From Coriobacteriia bacterium (GTDB lineage: Bacteria > Actinomycetota > Coriobacteriia > Anaerosomatales > SLCP01), in the NCBI GenBank assembly GCA_030603745.1, contig JAUVXE010000012.1, positions 1 to 64,000 on the forward strand: a stretch of 64,000 nucleotides of DNA. The letters run 5' to 3'. The translations under genes and the position numbers were made by a program. This document shows, piece after piece, positions 18,427 through 28,328 of the stretch; the first letter of the stretch is position 1, and each line of letters begins with the position of its first letter. The notes beneath the pieces were generated by a model. That model was not told the origin of the DNA, made no database searches, and saw nothing but the letters and a program-made list of their open reading frames with translations.

Positions 18427-19230
18427 ATGCCGGTCGGCCCGGACGCAGCGGCGGACGCACGCGCCACCTACGCGCTCACCGTGTCCTACCGCGGCGCGCC
18501 CTTCTCCGGCTTCGCCCGGCAGCCGGGGCTCGACACGGTGCAGGGCCGGATCGAGTCCGCGCTCGCCATCGCGCTCCGCGAACCCGTCGAGACCACCGGC
18601 GCGGGACGGACCGACGCGGGCGTCCACGCGCTCGGCCAGGTCGTCTCGTTCGAGGTCGCGGGCGCGGCTCCCGACCCGGCGGCGCTGCTCCGGTCCCTCA
18701 ACGCCCTCGTGGGCGGCGGCGTGACGGTCACCGGTGTCAGGCGCGCCGTCCCGGGCTTCTCGGCCCGCTTCGACGCCGAGTCACGCGAGTACCGCTACCG
18801 GATCGTCGACGGCCCGGTGCCCCCGCTCTTCCTCGGCGAGCTGGCGTGGTGGGTCCGCGCCCCGCTCGACCTCGGCGCGATGCGACAGGCCTCGGCGGCG
18901 CTCCTCGGCGAGCACGACTTCGCCTCGTTCTGCGTGACCGAGAGCGCACGGGGGAAGCGCACGCACCGTCGGCTCGACGTGCTCGAGATCACCGCCGAGG
19001 AGGTCCTCGGCGAGCGGTGCGTGACGGTGCGGGTCGTGGGCAACGCGTTCCTGCACTCGATGGTGCGGGTGATCGTCGGCTCGCTCGTCGAGGTGGGGAC
19101 CGGGAGGCGGGAGCCCGGATGGCTCGCCGAGGCCCGGGCCGCCTGCGACCGCGCGGCGGCCGGACCGACCGCTCCCGCCCACGGGCTCACGCTGTGGCAC
19201 GTCGCGTATCCGGGGGAGTGCTGGCTGTAG
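18427..19230 (+). CDS. truA: tRNA pseudouridine(38-40) synthase TruA
   Basis: This is a 267-residue enzyme that converts uridines 38-40 of the tRNA anticodon arm to pseudouridine. The catalytic aspartate D63 lies in TGAGRTDAGVHALGQ. Other family blocks are YRGAPFSGFARQPG and NAFLHSMVRVIVGSLVEVG. The ATG abuts the ecfT stop. The ecfA1-ecfA2-ecfT-truA-rplM-rpsI order is common in Gram-positive genomes. A run before the first conserved block is Ala- and Asp-rich and not conserved. Confidence 0.95.
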   Translation: MPVGPDAAADARATYALTVSYRGAPFSGFARQPGLDTVQGRIESALAIALREPVETTGAGRTDAGVHALGQVVSFEVAGAAPDPAALLRSLNALVGGGVTVTGVRRAVPGFSARFDAESREYRYRIVDGPVPPLFLGELAWWVRAPLDLGAMRQASAALLGEHDFASFCVTESARGKRTHRRLDVLEITAEEVLGERCVTVRVVGNAFLHSMVRVIVGSLVEVGTGRREPGWLAEARAACDRAAAGPTAPAHGLTLWHVAYPGECWL

Positions 19231-19302
19231 GGGGCCGCGGCCCGCTCGCCCGGCGGTCGTCTGGGGACCCTTCGGATGGACACGCCCGGGTGCGTGGCTT
19301 GG

Positions 19303-19331
19303 TTGACAGTCCGGTGGCCGCTGGCTAGAGT
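19303..19331 (+). promoter_or_regulatory. Sigma-A promoter of rplM-rpsI
   Basis: A perfect TTGACA at 19303-19308 and TAGAGT at 19326-19331 are separated by exactly 17 bases. Transcription would start near 19338 and give a leader of about 70 bases before rplM. This is one of the best promoter matches in the window. Confidence 0.85.
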
Positions 19332-19343
19332 GTAAGGGTTCGC

Positions 19344-19368
19344 TTCTAGGCCCCGTGAAACCTAGGAA
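19344..19368 (+). promoter_or_regulatory. Hairpin in the rplM leader, candidate L13-type autoregulatory element
   Basis: TTCTAGG pairs with CCTAGGAA, with one bulged G, around a ten-base loop in the short leader between the promoter and rplM. Leaders that let L13 control its own mRNA are known in Bacillus. I cannot confirm that this one matches that family, so the call is structural only. Confidence 0.4.
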
Positions 19369-19406
19369 CAGGGAACACACCGCATATCAGCTCGTTTGGA
19401 GGACCA

Positions 19407-19841
19407 TTGAAGACCTACCATGCCAAGCCCGGCGAGGTGGAGCGCGAGTGGCTCGTGGTCGACGCCACCGACATGGTGCTGGGCCGGCTCGCCAGCCAGG
19501 TCGCACAGATCCTCAAGGGGAAGCACAAGCCGCAGTACACTCCCCACGTCGACACCGGTGACTTCGTCATCGTCGTCAACGCGTCGAAGATCCGCCTGAC
19601 CGGCAACAAGATGACCGACAAGTTCAAGTACCGCTACAGCGGTTTTCCGGGCGGCCTCAAGGAGGTCCCGATCGCGACCCTGCTCGAGAAGCGTCCCGAG
19701 CGCGTGATCGAGATGGCCGTCAAGGGCATGCTGCCCAAGAACACCCTGGGCCGCGCGATGGGCAAGAAGCTCAAGGCCTACGCCGGTCCTGAGCACCCGC
19801 ACGAGGCTCAGAAGCCCCGCGAGATCACCCTGGAGGGTTAG
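19407..19841 (+). CDS. rplM: Ribosomal protein L13
   Basis: This is a 144-residue L13, an early assembly protein of the 50S subunit. It contains [20 protein letters not shown] and [19 protein letters not shown]. The start is a TTG (TTGAAGACC) four to five bases after TTTGGAGGA, and no upstream in-frame ATG is compatible with the leader. It is followed by rpsI after three bases. Confidence 0.96.
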   Translation: MKTYHAKPGEVEREWLVVDATDMVLGRLASQVAQILKGKHKPQYTPHVDTGDFVIVVNASKIRLTGNKMTDKFKYRYSGFPGGLKEVPIATLLEKRPERVIEMAVKGMLPKNTLGRAMGKKLKAYAGPEHPHEAQKPREITLEG

Positions 19842-19844
19842 CGA

Positions 19845-20243
<399 letters not shown>

Positions 20244-20272
20244 TCGTTCGCGAGGACATCACTGGGATCCGG

Positions 20273-20301
20273 ACAGGGCCCGCCCTCGTGGCGGGCCCTG
20301 T
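20273..20301 (+). terminator. Terminator hairpin after rpsI
   Basis: ACAGGGCCCGCC and GGCGGGCCCTGT form a perfect 12-bp stem with a five-base loop, followed by GCTTTG. The T content is low, as is common for terminators in GC-rich genomes. It lies between rpsI and glmM. Confidence 0.75.
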
Positions 20302-20322
20302 GCTTTGACGGGAGGACCACCT

Positions 20323-21657
20323 ATGACCCGCCTCTTCGGCACCGACGGTGTTCGCGGCATCGCGAACACCGACCTGACCCCCGAGCTCGCGTTCCGGCTC
20401 GGCGAGGCCGCCGGCCACTTCCTCGGCGACAAGGGGCGGGGCAGGATCGTCGTCGGCCGCGACACGCGCCGCTCGGGGGACATGTTGGAGGCCGCGCTCG
20501 TGGCGGGCATCTGTTCTGGCGGGGCCGACGCGCTGCTCGCCGGCATCGCACCCACGCCGGCGGTCGCCTACCTGACCCGCGCGCTCGGCGCCGACGGTGG
20601 CGTCGTGATCTCCGCGTCGCACAACCCGGCGGCCTACAACGGCATCAAGTTCTTCAGCCGGGAGGGTCTCAAGCTCCCCGACGACCTCGAGGACGAGATC
20701 GAGGCGTTCACCCTCTCCGAGCGTGACTGGGAGCGTCCGCAGGGCGAGGGCGTGGGTCGCGTCCGGCACCTCGCCGACGGCGTCGCCCGCTATATCTCGC
20801 ACGCCATCGACACGATCGAGCACGACCTCACCGGCATGACCATCGCGGTCGACTGCGGGCACGGCGCCGCCGCGGTCGCGACCCCGCAGGCGCTTCGCGA
20901 GCTCGGCGCCGAGGTCATCACGCTCAACTGCGAGTGGAACGGCATGGACATCAACGACGGGTGCGGCTCGACCGACCTCACGCACCTCTCCGAACTGGTC
21001 CGCACCCACCGGGTCGACCTCGGCATCGCGCACGACGGCGACGCCGACCGGGTGATCGCCGTCGACGAGAAGGGCGACGAGGTCGATGGTGACGTCATCA
21101 TGGCGGTCTGCGCTGCGATGATGAAGGAGCGCGGCGAGCTGCCGCACGACACGATCGTCAGCACGGTCATGTGCAACCTCGGCCTCGAGGTCGCCATGCG
21201 CGAGCGGGGCATCACCGTGATCAAGACCAAGGTGGGCGACCGCTACGTGCTCGAGCAGATGCAGGCCTCCGGCGCGGTGCTCGGCGGCGAGCAGTCGGGC
21301 CACATCATCTTCATGGAGCACAACACCACCGGTGACGGACTCGTGACCGCGCTGCAGGTCGCCCGCGCGGTGCGCGCCTCCGGCCGGCCGCTCTCGGAGC
21401 TGCGTCAGGTGATGAGGCGCTACCCGCAGGTCCTCGTGAACGTCCCGGTCACGGACAAGGGCCGCCTCGGCGTGAGCGCGGCGGTCTCCTCGGCGATCCA
21501 CGAGGCGGAGCAGGAGCTCGGCGACACGGGCCGAGTGCTGGTGCGCGCCTCGGGCACCGAGCCCATCGTGCGCGTGATGGCCGAGGCCGAGAGCGAGGAG
21601 GCGGCGCGCGCCGTGGTCGACCGTCTCGTGGAGGTCGTCAGGGCCGAGTTGGGGTAG
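20323..21657 (+). CDS. glmM: Phosphoglucosamine mutase
   Basis: This is a 444-residue enzyme that converts glucosamine-6-phosphate to glucosamine-1-phosphate for UDP-N-acetylglucosamine and peptidoglycan. It opens RLFGTDGVRGIAN. The phospho-serine is S99 in VVISASHNPAAYNG, the metal loop is HDGDADR, and the sugar-binding loop is GGEQSGHII. The C-terminal phosphate-binding block contains RASGTEPIVRVM. ATG 20323 follows GGGAGGACC. glmS, the preceding pathway step, lies 550 bases downstream. Confidence 0.96.
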   Translation: MTRLFGTDGVRGIANTDLTPELAFRLGEAAGHFLGDKGRGRIVVGRDTRRSGDMLEAALVAGICSGGADALLAGIAPTPAVAYLTRALGADGGVVISASHNPAAYNGIKFFSREGLKLPDDLEDEIEAFTLSERDWERPQGEGVGRVRHLADGVARYISHAIDTIEHDLTGMTIAVDCGHGAAAVATPQALRELGAEVITLNCEWNGMDINDGCGSTDLTHLSELVRTHRVDLGIAHDGDADRVIAVDEKGDEVDGDVIMAVCAAMMKERGELPHDTIVSTVMCNLGLEVAMRERGITVIKTKVGDRYVLEQMQASGAVLGGEQSGHIIFMEHNTTGDGLVTALQVARAVRASGRPLSELRQVMRRYPQVLVNVPVTDKGRLGVSAAVSSAIHEAEQELGDTGRVLVRASGTEPIVRVMAEAESEEAARAVVDRLVEVVRAELG

Positions 21658-21666
21658 GAACCTCCC

Positions 21667-22047
21667 ATGGACGACTACATCGCGGTCATGGAGAGCGATC
21701 TGCTGGAGGACGGGGAGATGACCGCCGTGGTCGTCGACGGTCACGACCTGCTCGTTGCGCGGGTCGACGGCCGGTTCCTCATCACCGACGAGCGCTGCCC
21801 CCATCTCGGCGGGCACCTGGTGAAGGGCGAGCTGACGGGCACGGTCGTCCGCTGCCCGCGCCACGGCTCCGAGTTCGACCTCGCCGACGGACGCGTGCTC
21901 CGGTGGACGGGGTTCGACGGCGCGGCGGCCTCGATCGCGGCGCTCGTGCGCCATCCGCGCCCGCTGCGCACCTACGAGGTCGAGGTCCGCGACGGCACGG
22001 TCTGCGTCGGCCCCGAGCGCACGCCGCCCGCCCCCGCCCGGCCGTGA
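21667..22047 (+). CDS. Rieske-type [2Fe-2S] protein
   Basis: This is a 126-residue soluble protein with a Rieske iron-sulfur motif: C44 and H46 in CPHLGGHL, and C63 and H66 in CPRHGSEFD. It resembles small Rieske ferredoxins of the NirD or dioxygenase-ferredoxin type. No signal peptide or membrane segment is seen, so it is likely cytoplasmic. It starts nine bases after glmM and may be co-transcribed with it. No oxygenase or nitrite reductase partner is nearby, so its redox partner is unknown. Confidence 0.82.
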   Translation: MDDYIAVMESDLLEDGEMTAVVVDGHDLLVARVDGRFLITDERCPHLGGHLVKGELTGTVVRCPRHGSEFDLADGRVLRWTGFDGAAASIAALVRHPRPLRTYEVEVRDGTVCVGPERTPPAPARP

Positions 22048-22078
22048 CCCTCCCGTAACCGCCGCCGCGGCCGCACCC

Positions 22079-22087
22079 TGGTATAAT
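22079..22087 (+). promoter_or_regulatory. Extended -10 promoter of glmS
   Basis: TGGTATAAT contains a perfect TATAAT at 22082-22087 with the TGn extension just upstream. No -35 box of quality is present at 17 bases, which fits an extended -10 promoter. It would give a leader of about 107 bases before glmS. Confidence 0.7.
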
Positions 22088-22163
22088 CCCCGGCAGACGG
22101 CCGAGCCCGGGCCTTCGAAGCGGCCCCTCGCGGCGTCGTGCCGCGCACATCCCCGAACTGTGA

Positions 22164-22181
22164 CGCCACGCGGGCGTGGCG
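22164..22181 (+). promoter_or_regulatory. Hairpin near the glmS ribosome binding site
   Basis: CGCCACG and CGTGGCG form a perfect 7-bp stem around CGGG, ending a few bases before the Shine-Dalgarno GAAAGG of glmS. It could influence ribosome access. No glmS ribozyme core is recognisable in the leader. Confidence 0.4.
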
Positions 22182-22201
22182 CGTGAAGAAAGGTCCGACC
22201 C

Positions 22202-24027
<1,826 letters not shown>

Positions 24028-24031
<4 letters not shown>

Positions 24032-24531
24032 CCGTGCCGGTCACGGGCCTCGGGGTCGATATCGTCGAGATCGAGCGGATGCGCCGGGCGCTCGAGCGGC
24101 GCCCGCGGCTGCGCGAGCGCGTGTTCTCCGAGGCGGAGCGCGCGTACTGCGAGGCGCGCAAGAAGCCCGAGATCCACTACGCGATGCGCTTCGCGGCCAA
24201 GGAGGCCGTGCTCAAGGCGCTCGGCACGGGCTTCACCGGCATGCGCTTCACCGACGTCGAGGTCGTGCGCGACGAGCGCGGCCGCCCTCGGCCGCACCTC
24301 ACCGGGCGGGCTGCCGAGGTCGCCGCGGAGCGCGGCATCGTCGAGATGCACCTCTCGCTCTCCTTCACGCACTCCACGGCCGTCGCCTCGGCGGTGGCCA
24401 TCACCGAGGAGTGCCGCCCGCACGCTCCCGAGGTCGCGCCCGACCCCCGCGCGGAGCTCGCGGCCTCCTTCAAGGAGGCGCGCGCGCTGCTCGACGAGGT
24501 CGAGGTGGGGGATACTCCACAGGAGACGTGA
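24028..24531 (+). CDS. acpS: Holo-[acyl-carrier-protein] synthase with C-terminal extension
   Basis: This is a 167-residue enzyme that transfers phosphopantetheine from CoA to acyl carrier protein. Mg ligands D11 (GLGVDIVEIERM) and E59 (RFAAKEAVLKALGTG) are present, as is the LSLSFTHS segment. AcpS usually ends near residue 125. Here about 40 extra residues, acidic and partly helical, follow the family fold. The start GTG overlaps the glmS TGA, and GTG 24034 is an alternative. Confidence 0.9.
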
Positions 24532-24578
24532 CGCCGCGGGCCGGATGACGCCCGCTCGACGACGACGGGAGCAGGGCT

Positions 24579-26111
24579 GTGATCCACGCACTGACCGCCG
24601 CAAGCGCGCGTGCCGCCGAGGAGCGCGCGGTCGAGGCGGCCGCGGTCACCCTCGGCGAGCTCATGGAGCGGGCCGGGACGCAGCTCGCCGCCGAGGTCGC
24701 CCGCCGCGCGCCCTACGGCGAGGTCGCGGTGCTCGCGGGACGAGGCAACAACGGTGGCGACGGCTGGGTCGCGGCGCGCGAGCTCGCGCTCGCCGGCCGT
24801 GACGTGCGGGTGGTGACCCCCGGCGACCCCGACGAGCTCGAGGGCCTCTCCGCCGGGGCCGCACGGTCCGCGGTCGAAGCGGGCGTGACGGTGAGGGTCG
24901 TCGGCGACGAGCCGCTTGAGACCGACACGTTCCGGGGCGCGGCCGCGATCGTCGACGCGCTGTTCGGCATCGGCTTCAGCGGCGAGGTCCGGCCGCCCTA
25001 CGCGACCTGGATCGAGGCGGTGAACGCGGCTGACGCGCTGGTCGTCTCGGCCGACGTGCCCTCGGGGGTCGACGCCTCCACGGCCGCGGTGGGAGAGCAC
25101 GCGGTCCGTGCCGACGTCACGGTGACCTTCTCGGCGCCCAAGGTCGGCACCGTCCTCTATCCGGGCGCGGAGTTCGCCGGCGAGCTGATGGTCGCCGACA
25201 TCGGGATCGGTTGGGAGCTCCTCGGCGAGCCCGGCGACCCGGAGATCTGGGACGCCGAGGACTACCGGACGCTGCTGCCGGTCCCCGAGCCCGAGGCGCA
25301 CAAGAACTCGCGCGGCCGGGTGCTCGTGGTGGCCGGTTCCGGCGCGTTCCCCGGCGCGGCGGCGCTCGCGGCGATGGGAGCCCAGCGCATGGGGGCCGGG
25401 TACGTGACCGTGGCGGTCCCCGAGTCGGTCGTGGGGGTGCTGCAGGCAAAGCTCACCTCGGCGGTGGTGATGGGGCTGCCCGAGAACCCGTCGCGGACCG
25501 TCGCGAGCAAGGTCATCGACGCGGTACTCGACATCGCGCGGGAGTTCGACGCGGTCGTGCTCGGGCCCGGGATGACCGTAGCCCACGGCGCGGTGCACGT
25601 CGCGCGCGCGCTCGTGAGCGAGCTCGACGTCCCGCTCGTGGTGGACGCGGACGGCCTCAACGCGCTCGTCGAGGCGGTCGGGACGATCACCTCGCGCACC
25701 GCGCCCACCGTCATCACCCCGCACCCCGGCGAGCTCGCCCGGCTGCTCGAGACCTCGCCCGCGCAGGTCCAGGCGGACCGCATCGGGTACGGCCGCGAGC
25801 TGAGCGGGCCGCGACTCGCCTGCGTGCTCAAGGGCGCGCGCACGCTCGTGTCGGGCCGGGGACGCCAGGTCGTCACCGTGGCGGGTAACCCGGGGCTGGC
25901 GACCGCCGGCACCGGCGACGTGCTCGCCGGCATGATCGGCGCGCTGCTCGCCCAGGGCCTCGAGCCGCTCGAGGCCGGCGCGCTCGGCGCGTACCTGCAC
26001 GCCCGGGCGGGAGACCACGCGAGCGCCGACCTGACCGCGCTCTCCGTGCTCGCCGAGGACATCCCGGCGTATCTCCCCGGCGCGATCCGGGAGTTGGACG
26101 GTACAATCTGA
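24579..26111 (+). CDS. nnrD: Bifunctional NAD(P)H-hydrate epimerase and dehydratase
   Basis: This is a 510-residue metabolite-repair enzyme. The N-terminal YjeF-N half (about residues 1-210, with GRGNNGGDGWVAAREL) epimerises damaged NAD(P)H hydrates. The C-terminal ribokinase-like half (about 230-510, with NPGLATAGTGDVLAGM) dehydrates the S form using ADP or ATP. The start is a GTG at 24579, after a weak GGGAGCAGGG. It follows acpS by 47 bases. The fused two-domain form is usual in bacteria. Confidence 0.93.
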   Translation: MIHALTAASARAAEERAVEAAAVTLGELMERAGTQLAAEVARRAPYGEVAVLAGRGNNGGDGWVAARELALAGRDVRVVTPGDPDELEGLSAGAARSAVEAGVTVRVVGDEPLETDTFRGAAAIVDALFGIGFSGEVRPPYATWIEAVNAADALVVSADVPSGVDASTAAVGEHAVRADVTVTFSAPKVGTVLYPGAEFAGELMVADIGIGWELLGEPGDPEIWDAEDYRTLLPVPEPEAHKNSRGRVLVVAGSGAFPGAAALAAMGAQRMGAGYVTVAVPESVVGVLQAKLTSAVVMGLPENPSRTVASKVIDAVLDIAREFDAVVLGPGMTVAHGAVHVARALVSELDVPLVVDADGLNALVEAVGTITSRTAPTVITPHPGELARLLETSPAQVQADRIGYGRELSGPRLACVLKGARTLVSGRGRQVVTVAGNPGLATAGTGDVLAGMIGALLAQGLEPLEAGALGAYLHARAGDHASADLTALSVLAEDIPAYLPGAIRELDGTI

Positions 26112-26161
26112 CCCACGCCGACCGGCGATGCGGTGAGGTGGCCACGAGGAAGGACTGCGAG

Positions 26162-26626
26162 ATGTCTGAGATGACCGTACGGGAGATCATGACGGCCGAC
26201 CCCGTCACCGTGACGCCCGAGATGAGCGTGACCGAGGCGGCGCGGCTGATGGTCGACCGGGGCTTCGGCGCCCTGCCGGTGCTCGAGGGCGACCGGCTCA
26301 TCGGCATCGTGACCGAGGGCGACCTGATCATGCAGGACGTCAAGCTCGAGTTCCCGACCTATCTGCACCTGCTCGACGGCTACATCCTCTACCCCCCGGC
26401 CACCGCGCGCTTCGAGAGCGAGCTCAAGAAGGCGGTCGCGGCGACCGTGCGCGACGTCATGACCGCCGATCCCATCACCGTCGAGGCGGACTCCTCGGTC
26501 GAGGACGCGGCGACGCTCCTCGTGGAGCGGGACGTCAGCCGGCTTCCGGTGCTCGACGCCGGCCGCCTCGTGGGGATCGTGAGCAAGCGCGACGTCGTGC
26601 GCTCGCTCGTGTCGGGCGAGGAGTAG
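26162..26626 (+). CDS. CBS-domain pair protein
   Basis: This is a 154-residue soluble protein made of two CBS domains: about residues 4-60 (TVREIMTADPVTVTPEM) and 90-150 (VRDVMTADPITVEAD). Such pairs bind adenosine nucleotides or S-adenosylmethionine and act as sensors. A segment of about 30 residues with YLHLLDGYILYPP separates them. ATG 26162 follows GAGGAAGGA at 26145-26153. An upstream GTG at 26138 lacks a good site. It sits four bases before alr, and no target is evident. Confidence 0.85.
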   Translation: MSEMTVREIMTADPVTVTPEMSVTEAARLMVDRGFGALPVLEGDRLIGIVTEGDLIMQDVKLEFPTYLHLLDGYILYPPATARFESELKKAVAATVRDVMTADPITVEADSSVEDAATLLVERDVSRLPVLDAGRLVGIVSKRDVVRSLVSGEE

Positions 26627-26630
26627 CGGG

Positions 26631-27749
26631 ATGGGCCGCGACCGTGCCGCCGGGGTCGAGGTCGACCGGGGCGCCATCGAGCACAACGTGCGGTCGCTCA
26701 AGGCGCTCACGCGTCCCGGCACGCTCTTCATGGCGGTGGTCAAGGCCGACGGCTACGGGCACGGCGCCCTCGAGGCGGCCCGCGCGGCGCTGCGCGGCGG
26801 GGCGGACCGCCTCGGCGTGGCGACGGTGGCCGAGGCGATCGAGCTGCGTGACGCGGGGCTGAGCACGCCGCTGCACGTCCTCTCCGAGCCGCCCGCCGAG
26901 ACGGCCGAGACGCTCATCGCCCGCGACATCGTCCCCACCGTGACGACCCGGGAGTTCGCGGGCGCGCTGGGCAGGGCGGCGGCCGTGCGCGGGGTCGACG
27001 CGCGTTATCACCTCAAGATCGACACCGGCATGAACCGCATCGGCGTGCGCGCCGAGGAGGCACACCTCGTGGCGAGCGCGCTCCACGGGTTCCCGGGCCT
27101 GCGCCTTGAGGGCGTCTTCACGCACTTCGCGACCGCCGACGTGCCCGGGGACTGGGACTTCGACGACCAGCTGCGCCGCTTCCTCGAGGCGGTCGCGCGC
27201 ATCCGGTCCGAGGGCGTCGACCCCGGGATCGTGCACGCGTGCAACAGCCCGGCTACGATGCTCCACCCCGAGGCGTACCTCGACATGGTCCGCTGCGGCA
27301 TCGCGATCTACGGACTCCCGCCGTCGTCCGCGTGCGAGGGCGTCGTCGACCTGCGCCCGGCGATGCGGGTCGCCGCGCGCGTCTCGCTCGTGAAGCGCAT
27401 CGGCATGGGGGAGGGGGTCAGCTACGGGCTGACCTGGCGTGCCGCAGCGCCCACCACCATCGCCACGTTGCCGCTCGGGTACGCCGACGGGGTCCACCGC
27501 GTGCTTTCCGGCTCGATGGAGGTCCTTCTCGGCGGGGTGCGCTGCCCCCAGGCGGGCCGGGTGTGCATGGACCAGTTCATGGTCGAGGTGCCCCGCGGGG
27601 TCGAGGTCTCTCTCGGCGACGAGGCGGTGCTCGTGGGCACGCAGGCCGGCGAGACGGTCACCATGGAGGAGCTCGCCGAGAAGGCGGGCACCATCAACTA
27701 CGAGATGGCGTGCGCGTTCGGCATGCGCCTGCCGAGGTCGTACCGCTGA
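26631..27749 (+). CDS. alr: Alanine racemase
   Basis: This is a 372-residue PLP enzyme that makes D-alanine for peptidoglycan. The PLP lysine is K38 in AVVKADGYGHGA and the catalytic tyrosine is in GVSYGLTW. The barrel and C-terminal beta domain are both present, with VCMDQFMVEVP and GTINYEMAC in the latter. ATG 26631 is four bases after the CBS gene. It ends the envelope and cofactor block that begins at glmM. Confidence 0.96.
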   Translation: MGRDRAAGVEVDRGAIEHNVRSLKALTRPGTLFMAVVKADGYGHGALEAARAALRGGADRLGVATVAEAIELRDAGLSTPLHVLSEPPAETAETLIARDIVPTVTTREFAGALGRAAAVRGVDARYHLKIDTGMNRIGVRAEEAHLVASALHGFPGLRLEGVFTHFATADVPGDWDFDDQLRRFLEAVARIRSEGVDPGIVHACNSPATMLHPEAYLDMVRCGIAIYGLPPSSACEGVVDLRPAMRVAARVSLVKRIGMGEGVSYGLTWRAAAPTTIATLPLGYADGVHRVLSGSMEVLLGGVRCPQAGRVCMDQFMVEVPRGVEVSLGDEAVLVGTQAGETVTMEELAEKAGTINYEMACAFGMRLPRSYR

Positions 27750-27786
27750 TCCGTCCGGGTCCCTGACCTCCCGTTCCACGTCCGCG

Positions 27787-27815
27787 GATATTCGCTTGTG
27801 AACGATTGGAATATC
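27787..27815. promoter_or_regulatory. Operator-like palindrome upstream of the V-ATPase operon
   Basis: GATATTC at 27787-27793 and GAATATC at 27809-27815 form a perfect 7-bp inverted repeat with 15 bases between, so the half-site centres are 22 bases apart, about two DNA turns. It is AT-rich compared with its surroundings. It sits about 100 bases upstream of the first ATPase gene. A regulator binding site is the simplest reading, but no regulator gene is adjacent. Confidence 0.5.
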
Positions 27816-27917
27816 TTGCAGGAGCCCCCACCCCCGAGGAGAAGTAAGCCGGTGTAGGGCCGGTCGCGTCAGCGCGAGCGTGCCCGGCTCTCGAGACGGT
27901 GACACAGGGGGTGTCTG

Positions 27918-28286
27918 GTGGACGAGAAGGTCCTCGAACAGATCCAGTTCCATACCGACACGGTTGAGGCTGACTCAAACTCGCCGCTCCATCTCATCCG
28001 CGAGAAGGAGATGGAGATCTCCGGCCGGGTACTGGCCGCCAAGAAGCAGGCCGAGGAGATCGTGGCCGAGGCCCGTAAGGCCGCGGTCAAGGTCATCGAG
28101 GCCGCCGAGGTCGAGGGCCAGAAGCTCTCGGCCGAGCAGGAGAAGCTGATCCAGGCCGAGGTCGAGAAGGACCTCGAGCGGATCGGGCGGGAGACGGCGA
28201 AAGAGGTCGAGGAACTCGGCGGTCTTGTCGAGGAGCGGATCGACACGGCCGTCGAGTTTGTTGTGGGAGCAGTGACGCGCGGGTAG
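27918..28286 (+). CDS. V/A-type ATPase peripheral stalk subunit G/H
   Basis: This is a 122-residue, strongly charged, almost entirely helical protein with long coiled-coil character from about residue 25 to 110 (REKEMEISGRVLAAKKQAEE). It heads the operon, where archaeal and bacterial V-type clusters often place subunit G/H (ahaH or NtpF type), the partner of subunit E in the peripheral stalk. The start is a GTG. The call depends on position and coiled-coil form, as these subunits are poorly conserved. Confidence 0.8.
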   Translation: MDEKVLEQIQFHTDTVEADSNSPLHLIREKEMEISGRVLAAKKQAEEIVAEARKAAVKVIEAAEVEGQKLSAEQEKLIQAEVEKDLERIGRETAKEVEELGGLVEERIDTAVEFVVGAVTRG

Positions 28287-28328
28287 CGGTCCTGTCCTGA
28301 CGTGCGGGAACCTCGGGGGGTGTCGTAA

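Noticed and set aside
22088-22201. glmS ribozyme in the leader
   Set aside because: No ribozyme core sequence is recognisable. Only a promoter and one hairpin near the ribosome site are seen.
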